Made by a program: the position numbers and the translations under genes | The notes under the pieces: generated by a model | What the model saw: only the letters and a program-made list of their open reading frames with translations | What the model was told of the DNA's origin: nothing | Database searches by the model: none | Shown here: positions 1-7,647 of the stretch, one piece after another | Layout of the letters: each line of letters opens with the position of its first letter | How positions within the stretch are numbered: the stretch's first letter is position 1 | Assembly (NCBI GenBank): GCA_025357355.1 | Contig: JANXPK010000657.1 | Coordinates: forward strand, 1-11,603 | Direction: 5' to 3' | DNA: 11,603 bases | Source: Rhodobacterales bacterium | Lineage (GTDB): Bacteria; Pseudomonadota; Alphaproteobacteria; Rhodobacterales; Rhodobacteraceae

Positions 1-3000
1 CGGCTCTCTGGGCGAAACGATGTCGTGTTCGGCACCGTCATGCTGGGCCGGATGCTCAGCGATACCGCCCGGATCGCGGGCCCTTGCATCAACACCCTGC
101 CGATTCGCGTTCCAGTCGGCAACCTAGGCGTGGTCGCCGGAGTACGTCATACCCATCTGCTTCTGGCCCAATTGCTGCGCCACGAACATGCGCCTCTCAG
201 CCTTGTGCAGCGCTGCAGTGCGATCCGATCGAATGTGCCGGTATTCAATGCCATTCTGAATTACCGCCGCCCCAGTGGCGGCATGGGGCTGAGCAACTTC
301 AAGCAGCAAGTCGCGGAACTTTCGACTGCGGGCGGCCAGTTCTCCAAGGACATTCCAGGCCGCAAATACGTTCATTTTGTCGAGCGGACGAATTACCCAC
401 TCACGGTGTCGTTGGATGACTTCGGGGACGGCTTCCGGATGGTGGTGCAGGTACGCGCCCCCATCGATCCCGTCCGGATCCGCAATTATATGCACACCGC
501 ACTTCAGGAACTGACCACCGCGCTGGAACTTGCCCCCACCAGTCCCTTGTCTGATCTGGGAATTCTGCCCGCGGTGGAGCGCAGACGCCTGACTGTGGAG
601 TGGAACGCGACTAGCCGCGACTTTGGCGGCCCGCTTTGCGTTCAGGATCTGATCGGGCAGCAAGCCGCCCGCTCGCCGGATCGAACGGCGGTGAAATGGT
701 CGGACGAGGCGTTGTCTTATCGTGACCTTGACGCTGGCGCGAACCGCATTGCCCGCACATTGCGTGACCGAGGCATCGGGCGGGGCGATCTTGTCGGACT
801 TTGTGTCACCCAAAGCCCCATGCTGCCAATGGCCATGTTGGGGATCTTCCGGGCTGGTGCCGCCTATGTGCCGCTCGATCCGGCATTCCCGGCAGAACGT
901 CTGCATTTCATGGTGCAGAATTCGGAGCTTAGGCTTTTGCTGTCTGAGACCGCGCTGGCCAAGATTTTCGATATGCCGGGCGATCGACTGTTGTTGCTGG
1001 ATGCCGACGTTGCCGAGATTGCAGCACAATCCGGTCAACCCTTGTCGCCGGACCAGGCGCGCGACTCCAAGGCGGATGATCCGGCCTATGTCATCTACAC
1101 TTCGGGTTCGACCGGCGAGCCCAAGGGTGTGGTCGTGCCGCACCGCGCGGTTGTGAACATGCTCAATAGCATGGCAGTCGAACCCGGTCTTGGGACCGAC
1201 GACGTATTGCTGGCCGTCACGACCCTGTCTTTCGACATTTCGGTGCTTGAACTGCTGCTGCCGCTTACCGTCGGTGCCAGCGTAGTGATCGCCAGCCGCG
1301 ACGACGCCGCCGATGCCTTTGCGCTTTCGCGATTGCTGGATCAGCACGGCGCAAGCGTTATGCAGGCAACGCCGGTGACGTGGCGCCTGCTCTTGATGAC
1401 GGGATGGACAGCACCAAAGGGATTCAAGGCTCTGATCGGCGGGGAAAGCCTGCCGGTGGAGATCGCAGAGACCTTGATCGGGCAGGGCGTTGCGCCTTGG
1501 AACATGTACGGACCGACGGAAACGACGGTTTGGTCAACCTGCGCCCAAATCACGGATGTGGCAGCCATCACCATTGGCAAGCCGATCGCCAATACGGCGG
1601 TCTACGTTCTGGACAAGCAATTGCAACCCTGCGCCGCTGATGTGCCAGGCGAGCTTTACATTGGCGGAACCGGGGTGGCCCTGGGCTATTGGCGGCTACC
1701 CGCCCTTACAACGGAACGGTTCGTGGCTGATCCTTTCGCGCCCGGTATCGGAAACCGGATGTTCCGCACCGGAGATGGGGCCCGCTGGCGCGGCGACGGG
1801 ACGCTCGAACATCTGGGTCGTCTGGATTTCCAGGTCAAGATCCGCGGTCGCAGGATCGAGTTGGGAGAGATTGAAGCATCAATCATCCACCATCCCGCGG
1901 TGCGTGAAGCTGTTGTCATTGTGCGCGAGGACGATCCTCGCGACAGGCGACTGGTCGCATACTTGACGACGAATTCGGCACATCCCGATATCGCCGACGC
2001 GGTTCGTGCGCTGCTGCAGAAACAGTTGCCGGATTACATGGTGCCATCGGCTTTTGTCATTCTTGATGCCATGCCGCTGACGCCGAATGCCAAGATTGAT
2101 CGGCGCGCCTTGCCAGCTCCGGTCGGCACAGGCTTGGGAACTGCGACCTTCGCAGAGCCTGATACCCCAGCCGAGCGCAATATTGCTGCCGTTTGGGCCG
2201 AGGTGCTTGGTCTTGCCCGCGTCAGTGCCGAGGACGACTTCTTCGAATTGGGCGGTCATTCTTTGCTTGCGCTCGACGTGCTCGTTCGGGTCGAACTTCG
2301 GTACGGGTTGAAGATTCCCGTGCGTGCGATGTTGGAAGGCCGGACAATCCGCCGCATCGCGCAGATGCTGGACGAGCAAACCGCGCCTTCGCTGCCCAGT
2401 GGCATCGTGTCTGTACGCAAGGGGAGTTCGGGCCAACCCTTGTTCTGTATTCCCGGCTTGGGCGGAGTTGCCCTGCAGTATGAACGCTTGGCAGCCAAGT
2501 TGGTGACCGAGCGTCCGATCTATTCGATTGAACTGCACGAATTCGATTTCGGCGCAGATGAAGAGCCTAGTTTGACAAAGATGGCACTCGCGGTGGTCGA
2601 AACCATCCGTTTGGTGCAGCCAACTGGACCCTACGCTCTTCTAGGCTATTCCTTTGGCGGCAATCTGGCGGTCGAAGTGGCAGCACAAATGGAACGTCAG
2701 GGGCTGGCGCCTGAAATCGTCTGCGTTATCGATTCCTATGCGCCGGGTTCTTATGTGATCGGCGGAAGCGCCGTCACCAGGATTGTGCAACACGCAAGGA
2801 TCCTGTCGCGATCCTCGCTGCGCGATGCAATCGATTACCTCGCACCCCGGGTACGCAGACGTCTGCGCCTGCAGCCGGCCGAAAAGCCCAAGCCGATCGA
2901 TCCCGAGACCTCCCTGCCAGAAACGGAGTTGCAACGCCGGATGAGGGTAACAGCCGGCAAGGGTGCTCAGGCATTCGCAACCTATCACCCTAGTCGGTTT

Positions 3001-3225
3001 GGCGGCAAAGTCGCCTTGCTGCGCGCACTTGAGATTGAAGATTGGGTGCACGTCAAGGATCCCAGTGCGACCAACGGCTGGGCAAGCGTCTGCCGCAAAG
3101 TGGAGGTGGAAAACATCAAATGCCGCCACCTGGACTTGTTCAAGGATCCGCAAATGTCCAAGCTGGCGGACTGGCTGGACAGAGCTTTGGCTGCTAACGA
3201 TGCCAATGTCATACCCTCAGTTTAG
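1..3225 (+). CDS. Nonribosomal peptide synthetase, terminal module (C-A-T-TE), 5' truncated by the window
   Basis: Cytoplasmic assembly-line enzyme that activates an amino acid, condenses it onto an upstream peptide and releases the product. The frame is open from base 1, and the codons before the GTG at 25 already belong to a condensation-domain motif (DVVFGTV...GR), so that GTG is not the start. Counting from base 25: condensation C-terminal part to ~180, with INTLP and FNAILNY; adenylation ~200-700, with LSYRDL (~229), YTSGSTGEPKG (358-368), NMYGPTETT (493-501), a KIRGRRIELGEIE core and Lys690; carrier domain with GGHSLL and phosphopantetheine Ser746; thioesterase from ~800 with GYSFGG (Ser876), probable Asp903 and His1035. 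All catalytic residues look intact. Pocket residues D404, I405, L408, Q447, L470, G472, M494, V502, W503 and K690 give DILQLGMVWK, close to the known glycine code DILQLGLIWK. The terminal TE marks this as the last module. No MbtH-like protein or peptide exporter lies on the same strand. Confidence 0.95.
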   Translation, partial: RLSGRNDVVFGTVMLGRMLSDTARIAGPCINTLPIRVPVGNLGVVAGVRHTHLLLAQLLRHEHAPLSLVQRCSAIRSNVPVFNAILNYRRPSGGMGLSNFKQQVAELSTAGGQFSKDIPGRKYVHFVERTNYPLTVSLDDFGDGFRMVVQVRAPIDPVRIRNYMHTALQELTTALELAPTSPLSDLGILPAVERRRLTVEWNATSRDFGGPLCVQDLIGQQAARSPDRTAVKWSDEALSYRDLDAGANRIARTLRDRGIGRGDLVGLCVTQSPMLPMAMLGIFRAGAAYVPLDPAFPAERLHFMVQNSELRLLLSETALAKIFDMPGDRLLLLDADVAEIAAQSGQPLSPDQARDSKADDPAYVIYTSGSTGEPKGVVVPHRAVVNMLNSMAVEPGLGTDDVLLAVTTLSFDISVLELLLPLTVGASVVIASRDDAADAFALSRLLDQHGASVMQATPVTWRLLLMTGWTAPKGFKALIGGESLPVEIAETLIGQGVAPWNMYGPTETTVWSTCAQITDVAAITIGKPIANTAVYVLDKQLQPCAADVPGELYIGGTGVALGYWRLPALTTERFVADPFAPGIGNRMFRTGDGARWRGDGTLEHLGRLDFQVKIRGRRIELGEIEASIIHHPAVREAVVIVREDDPRDRRLVAYLTTNSAHPDIADAVRALLQKQLPDYMVPSAFVILDAMPLTPNAKIDRRALPAPVGTGLGTATFAEPDTPAERNIAAVWAEVLGLARVSAEDDFFELGGHSLLALDVLVRVELRYGLKIPVRAMLEGRTIRRIAQMLDEQTAPSLPSGIVSVRKGSSGQPLFCIPGLGGVALQYERLAAKLVTERPIYSIELHEFDFGADEEPSLTKMALAVVETIRLVQPTGPYALLGYSFGGNLAVEVAAQMERQGLAPEIVCVIDSYAPGSYVIGGSAVTRIVQHARILSRSSLRDAIDYLAPRVRRRLRLQPAEKPKPIDPETSLPETELQRRMRVTAGKGAQAFATYHPSRFGGKVALLRALEIEDWVHVKDPSATNGWASVCRKVEVENIKCRHLDLFKDPQMSKLADWLDRALAANDANVIPSV

Positions 3226-3387
3226 TGTTTGCGATGACGACCTTGCTGTCAAATTCCCATTGATTCACGCTTACTGGTTTGATTACGCACGCATTCTGCA
3301 GCGAGACCTCTTGCAGCCGGTCACCCCTGCAATGTCGATCTGGTCAGGAGTGGAACTTTTCCCCGTAGGCGACTTGCCGGACTTTGG

Positions 3388-5202
3388 TCATTCCCTTCCG
3401 CGCACATCGACAAGGCGGCGGAATGCAGCGTTGTTGCGGTAAAGATCGTCGTACTGGCCCAGACCCACCATTCGGCCTTGCTCCAGAACGAGGATTTGGT
3501 CGCAATTCTGCACCGTGCTGATGCGATGAGCGATGATCAAAATCGTCTTGGTGCCGGCCAGTCCGTTGATGGCCTTGACCACCTCTTGCTCGGTCAAGGT
3601 GTCAAGCGCGCTGGTCGCTTCGTCGAAAATGATGATGCCGGGGTTGTTGTAAAGGGCGCGGGCAATACCGATCCTCTGGCGCTGCCCACCTGACAGGCGC
3701 ACTCCGCGCTCGCCAACCTTGGTCTCGAACCCTTCGGGCATCTGTGTTTCGACGAAATCCAGAATCTGAGCCATTCGGGCGGCTTGGCGCACGCGAAGGA
3801 TGTCGATCTCTTCCTGCGGCAAGCCCAGAGCAATGTTCTTGGTGACACTGGCATCGGACAGAAAGATGTCCTGCGGCACATAACCGAGGTCTGCTTGCCA
3901 GGCGCGCACGGTGGAGGGCGTCACCGCGATTCCATCAACCACGACAGCCCCGTGGCCAGGGGTTAGCAGGCCTAGAAAAAGGTCAACCAAAGTCGTCTTG
4001 CCAGACCCGGTTGACCCCACGATGCCAAGGGTCGAACCGATCGGGATTGTCAGGGACAGGTCTGTCAGTGCAGCCGCCTGCGCATTTGGGTAAGTAAAGC
4101 CGAGCTGACGGATCTCAATTTCGCGCGTGAAAGGAATTGGCACTGCCGGTGTCATTGGCAGTCGCGGCAGCGCATCGCTGTTGGCCAGATCGATTGTGAT
4201 GGTGTCCAGAACTGCCGACCCAAAGCGCAGTTGCGACAATGCCTGATAGATCCCCTGCATGGTCGGCAGGATTCGGTACCCCGCGAAGGTGTAGAAGCCC
4301 AGAAGTGGCAGGACTTGCGAAAGCGCGCCTGCCTCATGGTCGCGGTATTTCACCATCAGCGCCAAGGTCAGCAGGATGATGCCGCCGAATGCCAGCGCCT
4401 CGACAGCGTAACGCGGCACCAGCGAGACGCTGGTTGTTATTGCCTGCAACCGTCCGGATTCGCGTGAGGCGACGGCAAAGCGCTTATGGTAGTACGATTC
4501 ACGCCCAACCAGCTTCACGATCTTGATCCCGCCCAGCGCTTCGGAAACCGTTCGAAAGCGTTCTTGAATCGAGGCCGAACGCGTTTGGCCCGCGCGAGAC
4601 AGAAAGCTGCGGATCAGCAGGTAGAGCGTTCCATAGGACCCGGCCAGCACCAGAAGCCCGATCAAAGCGACGAGGGGATTGACCACAACGAGCAGGACCA
4701 TCAGGACGGACAGCAGAACAGCCTGGGCAATGAGGTTTGCGGCGGGCTGGTAAATCTGCGCGACCAGCACGTCTATATCGGACAACAGTTGTTTTCCGAT
4801 GTCACCACTATGTCGATTCAGAAAGAAAGCGTAAGGCTGGCGAAGGTAAGTTTCCAGCAACCGCTCCCCGATCCGGTATGTTCGCATCTGGGTGAAGCGG
4901 TTCACCAGGAACTGCCCCAGACTGCGCACAATGGCCGATACAATCAGCAGAGCAAAAGAGGCCAGTCCGAGGAACATCAGGAAATTCTCCGACCCCGTAA
5001 AGCCCAGGGCGTCGTGAACGGAGGCCAGAGTCCTGTTCTTGCTGATCAAATCCGGATTGGCCAGAACAGCCAGAAATGGCATGATCGAGACCGTCCCCAG
5101 CGTGTCAAACAACGCAGTCACCACGACGATCACCACGACGAGCCAGGCTTGCCAGCGGTCCTGGGCATCAAGCAGCAGATATGCTTTGAGCAGTTGTTTC
5201 AA
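3388..5202 (-). CDS. ABC half-transporter, fused membrane and ATPase domains (PglK-like, probable glycan exporter/flippase)
   Basis: A 604-residue inner-membrane exporter with an N-terminal six-helix membrane domain (~15-330) and a C-terminal ATPase. ATPase landmarks are Walker A GSTGSGKTT (Lys402), Q-loop GYVPQD, signature LSGGQRQ (503-509), Walker B IIIFDEATSALD (Asp527, Glu528) and H-loop His559, all intact. The N-terminal TLGTVSIMPFLAVLANPDLI stretch and the GSTGSGKTTLVDLFLGLL layout resemble PglK-type oligosaccharide flippases and exporters of polysaccharide clusters; substrate is inference. It lacks an N-terminal C39 peptidase domain, and no membrane-fusion partner is visible. The open frame extends to 5262, but TTG at 5202 is preferred: AAGGAG lies five bases before it and the membrane domain follows directly. 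It is last in a minus-strand run, 176 bp after the RTX glycanase gene, and converges with the NRPS across a 162-bp gap in which I see no convincing intrinsic terminator. Export of the NRPS product is an alternative. Confidence 0.9.
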   Translation of the reverse strand: MKQLLKAYLLLDAQDRWQAWLVVVIVVVTALFDTLGTVSIMPFLAVLANPDLISKNRTLASVHDALGFTGSENFLMFLGLASFALLIVSAIVRSLGQFLVNRFTQMRTYRIGERLLETYLRQPYAFFLNRHSGDIGKQLLSDIDVLVAQIYQPAANLIAQAVLLSVLMVLLVVVNPLVALIGLLVLAGSYGTLYLLIRSFLSRAGQTRSASIQERFRTVSEALGGIKIVKLVGRESYYHKRFAVASRESGRLQAITTSVSLVPRYAVEALAFGGIILLTLALMVKYRDHEAGALSQVLPLLGFYTFAGYRILPTMQGIYQALSQLRFGSAVLDTITIDLANSDALPRLPMTPAVPIPFTREIEIRQLGFTYPNAQAAALTDLSLTIPIGSTLGIVGSTGSGKTTLVDLFLGLLTPGHGAVVVDGIAVTPSTVRAWQADLGYVPQDIFLSDASVTKNIALGLPQEEIDILRVRQAARMAQILDFVETQMPEGFETKVGERGVRLSGGQRQRIGIARALYNNPGIIIFDEATSALDTLTEQEVVKAINGLAGTKTILIIAHRISTVQNCDQILVLEQGRMVGLGQYDDLYRNNAAFRRLVDVRGRE

Positions 5203-5207
5203 ATCGG

Positions 5208-5213
5208 CTCCTT
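5208..5213 (-). promoter_or_regulatory. Ribosome binding site AAGGAG of the ABC transporter gene
   Basis: On the minus strand AAGGAG is followed by CCGAT and then TTG at 5202-5200, in frame with the transporter. This near-perfect Shine-Dalgarno site at five-base spacing decides the start in favour of TTG over the upstream in-frame ATG at 5262. Confidence 0.7.
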
Positions 5214-5378
5214 GATCACGAATTTGCCGCCTTTCCTGTTGCACGACGAAGCAAAAGATCACCGGCGGAAAATCTGTCTCCTCTGCGCAAGCAGATCATT
5301 CCAAACGCATTTTGGCTTTACTTGGGAACCTTTAAGTCCGCAAGCCGCGGCTGGGATCGTCACCAAGATTTGCGCGAC

Positions 5379-7331
5379 TCAATTGCCACGCAACATCGCT
5401 TCGAGGGTCTTGTTGCCATCATCGAAGGCGAATTGCTGGATGTTTTTGATGAAGTCGTAGGTCCCTGGTCCGGTAAGGCGGTAGCCGTCGCCTTCGACGA
5501 CGATTGTGTAGTCCTTGGCGGAACCGGCGAGCACGACGGTGTCGAAGCCGGATCCGCCGGCGATGGCGTCGTGGCCTTTGCCGGCGATGATGGTGTCGCG
5601 GCCATTGGCGGCGATCAGGAAGTCATCCTTGTCGGTGCCCGTCAAGGTATCCGCAACACCGGTGCCGACCGTGATGACGCCCTGCTGATACTGCACGCCG
5701 CCGCCGCTGCCGAACCAGGCATGGGCATGCAGGTTCAGGTCCATCAGCAGATCGGCCCGCGGGTTGTGATCGCCCAGCGCTGTGAACAGACCCCAGGCGC
5801 CGAATTTGCTGACTTCGGCCACATCGCCGAACTGCATGAAGGGACCGTCGCTGACCTGGGCCCAGGCCACCCACAGCTCGTGATAAAGGTCGGCCATGGC
5901 CTGACTGCGCACGAAGCCTGCCAGAAAGGTGGTCAGCGTCGTCAGGTCCGCGTCGCTGATCCCGCTCAGAAAAGCGCTTTGCAACAGATGCTGACCGCCC
6001 TCGTAAGCGACGAGGCCCATGCCGTATTTGTCGGCAAGGGCCTTGTCGGCCGCCCATTGCGCGATGACCTGCGGGATCGACTCCGAATAGGTCGGATCCT
6101 CCATCTTGGCCTTGAGCCAGGCGGTGGCATTGATGCCGGGGGTCTTCAGCACCGCCAGCAGTTCGTCCCTGAGTGCGGTGTCCGACATCGTGGAGGCGCC
6201 GAAATAGCTCGTCACCGCCAGCGAATCGAACACCGAAGACGGCGCCACATAGCCCGTGGGATCGTAAAGCTTCCACAGCGACGCCGTCAGCTCCTGCGAG
6301 GTGATCCCGATATTGCCGGTCTGGGTGCCCAGCACATTGTCCACCCGGGCCTGCGCCTCCGACCCGAAAACCTGGTCCCAGATCAGCGCGGCTTTGGTCG
6401 CCAGCATCGCATCATAGCTGAGCCAGGCCGCGCCATCGGTCGAGCCCCAGACCGACTTCGCCTGAGCGGCCAGCCATTGGGTCTGACCAAAGGCAAAATT
6501 CCAGGTCTCGTTGCTGTATTCGACATGAACCTTGAGCCCGGGGTTCAAGTGGTCGCGCACATAGGTGGCGAAATTGAGGATGTAGGACGCATCCGCCCCG
6601 GCCGGCATGTTGAACCACGGCTCGGTCCCGGTCTGGTTGGCCAGCGCCACCATCACCTCGACCGGCACGCCATTGGCGGCCCAGCTGGCATCACCGACCT
6701 GCGGCCGATCGGACCAATGGGCCGAAGTGGTGCCGTTGGTGTCCATCCAGTCCATGAAGCGCAATTCGCGCGCGTCCTGAACCAGGGCCAGCCAGTCGGG
6801 GTTGAAGATCTCACCCGCCGCCGCCAGGTCTTGATATTGCTGCGGAACCAACGAGATATCGCGGATGTAATTGCCGTCGTGATTGGGATCGGTCGAGGTG
6901 ATGTCGACGGCCATGGTCCCGCCGCTCAGGTTCTGCACCACGATCTGGCCCGGCGTGCTCGACAAGACCTTCACGTCGCCCGACAGCTTCAGCGTGCCCT
7001 CGCCCGAATAGCTCAGCACATAGATCCCGGCGCGCGAGGCCGCGGTCACCGGATCCGTGCTGTCCCAGGCCCAGATTGTCCCAACCGAGCTCATCCCCGG
7101 CGGGATCGAGGTCGGCCAGCCATTCGCATCCAGATACCCGCCGCTTTGCAACGCATCGTTGCTCATCGCGTTCCAGTTCGACGCGCTATGCCCGAGGAAC
7201 GGCCGCGAGTATTTCATCAGATCCAGAAACGGCATCTCCGTCGACCAGTCCGACACCGAGATCAGACCAAACGCCAGCGAAGGATCCGTTACCCCAGAAC
7301 CCGCGGGTACCGTCGTGTCAGGCGTGCCCAT
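5379..7331 (-). CDS. Secreted glycanase-like protein with C-terminal RTX repeats (type I secretion substrate)
   Basis: A 650-residue protein predicted to act outside the cell on a polysaccharide. Residues ~1-180 contain GVTDPSLAFGLISVSDWS and a beta-rich segment (GIYVLSYSGEGTLKLSG). Residues ~190-470 look like a TIM-barrel hydrolase of the clan GH-A kind: EYSNETWN gives a candidate acid/base Glu275 after Asn274, and AYEGGQHL gives a candidate nucleophile Glu444. Those roles are inference. Residues 556-600 are five tandem RTX nonapeptides, followed by a 50-residue tail suited to be a C-terminal type I secretion signal. There is no N-terminal signal peptide, as expected for that route. I recall similar alphaproteobacterial proteins annotated only as calcium-binding or cellulose-binding; no specific GH family is assigned. 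ATG at 7331 has GAGG about ten bases upstream. No HlyD or TolC partner is in the window, so the secretion machinery must lie elsewhere. The body looks richer in G/C at third positions than neighbouring genes. Confidence 0.82.
   Translation of the reverse strand: MGTPDTTVPAGSGVTDPSLAFGLISVSDWSTEMPFLDLMKYSRPFLGHSASNWNAMSNDALQSGGYLDANGWPTSIPPGMSSVGTIWAWDSTDPVTAASRAGIYVLSYSGEGTLKLSGDVKVLSSTPGQIVVQNLSGGTMAVDITSTDPNHDGNYIRDISLVPQQYQDLAAAGEIFNPDWLALVQDARELRFMDWMDTNGTTSAHWSDRPQVGDASWAANGVPVEVMVALANQTGTEPWFNMPAGADASYILNFATYVRDHLNPGLKVHVEYSNETWNFAFGQTQWLAAQAKSVWGSTDGAAWLSYDAMLATKAALIWDQVFGSEAQARVDNVLGTQTGNIGITSQELTASLWKLYDPTGYVAPSSVFDSLAVTSYFGASTMSDTALRDELLAVLKTPGINATAWLKAKMEDPTYSESIPQVIAQWAADKALADKYGMGLVAYEGGQHLLQSAFLSGISDADLTTLTTFLAGFVRSQAMADLYHELWVAWAQVSDGPFMQFGDVAEVSKFGAWGLFTALGDHNPRADLLMDLNLHAHAWFGSGGGVQYQQGVITVGTGVADTLTGTDKDDFLIAANGRDTIIAGKGHDAIAGGSGFDTVVLAGSAKDYTIVVEGDGYRLTGPGTYDFIKNIQQFAFDDGNKTLEAMLRGN
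5532..5666 (-). repeat. Five tandem RTX nonapeptide repeats (residues 556-600 of the glycanase-like protein)
   Basis: The units read GTGVADTLT, GTDKDDFLI, AANGRDTII, AGKGHDAIA and GGSGFDTVV. The last fits the GGxGxDxUx calcium-binding consensus fully; the others are degenerate but keep the nine-residue period and the Asp at position six. Such repeats bind calcium and fold outside the cell after type I export. Confidence 0.85.
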
Positions 7332-7647
7332 GCTCTACCTCAATCGATCTTGTGATTCCGATCTTGTCTGCAAGAACGCCGCAATCGTCGTTTCACCAGA
7401 AACAATCGAAACTTTCTGTGATCATCCCAGCAGCTATGATCGACTTCAACGCGGCGATATTGTGTCGAAATCGTGAGCAAAGTGGTCAATATGGGTGAAA
7501 CTTCGGCTTCGATCCGCAACAATTGCCATAAATAGGTCTTCGCAACAGGGCAAGGCGTCAAATTCCGCCTGATTCGCCACCGGCGGCAACTTGCCGAGCG
7601 ACACGCAAGAACTCGCCGAAAATGCTCTGCAACGTCAGGCACGCTGT
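7332..7647. other. 316-bp gap between the glycosyltransferase and the RTX glycanase gene
   Basis: No credible gene is seen on either strand; the frames through it are extensions or shadows of neighbours. On the minus strand it holds the leader of the glycanase gene, including GAGG near the ATG and a 9-bp direct repeat. A TTGACC near 7493 has no well-spaced -10 partner, so no promoter is called. No GC-rich hairpin followed by a T-run is visible after the glycosyltransferase stop. The length leaves room for a separate promoter for the glycanase and transporter. Confidence 0.5.
7345..7367. repeat. Direct repeat CGATCTTGT x2, 14-bp period, just upstream of the glycanase start
   Basis: CGATCTTGT occurs at 7345-7353 and again at 7359-7367. 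On the coding strand it reads ACAAGATCG twice, ending about 14 bases before the ATG and next to the ribosome binding site. It could be an operator or a translational control site, or chance; there is no direct evidence of function. Confidence 0.4.

Noticed and set aside
124..1347. Minus-strand open frame (407 codons) inside the NRPS
   Set aside because: Low-complexity His/Gln/Arg-rich translation opposite strongly conserved C and A domain motifs.
3296..3331. CTGCA/TGCAG inverted repeats between the convergent NRPS and ABC genes as a terminator
   Set aside because: Stems of only five pairs with loops of about ten bases and no following T-run on either strand.
5343..5352. Perfect palindrome AGCCGCGGCT between the glycanase and ABC genes
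   Set aside because: Too short for a hairpin with a loop, no T-run, and common by chance in GC-rich DNA.
4486..5460. Plus-strand open frame (324 codons) opposite the ABC transporter
   Set aside because: Antisense of the membrane domain; Gln/His-rich with no hydrophobic pattern or known motif.
5322..7355. Long plus-strand open frame (677 codons) opposite the glycanase
   Set aside because: It is the antisense shadow of a high-GC gene; the translation is His/Arg/Gly-rich with no recognisable domain, whereas the minus strand has clear RTX and hydrolase motifs.
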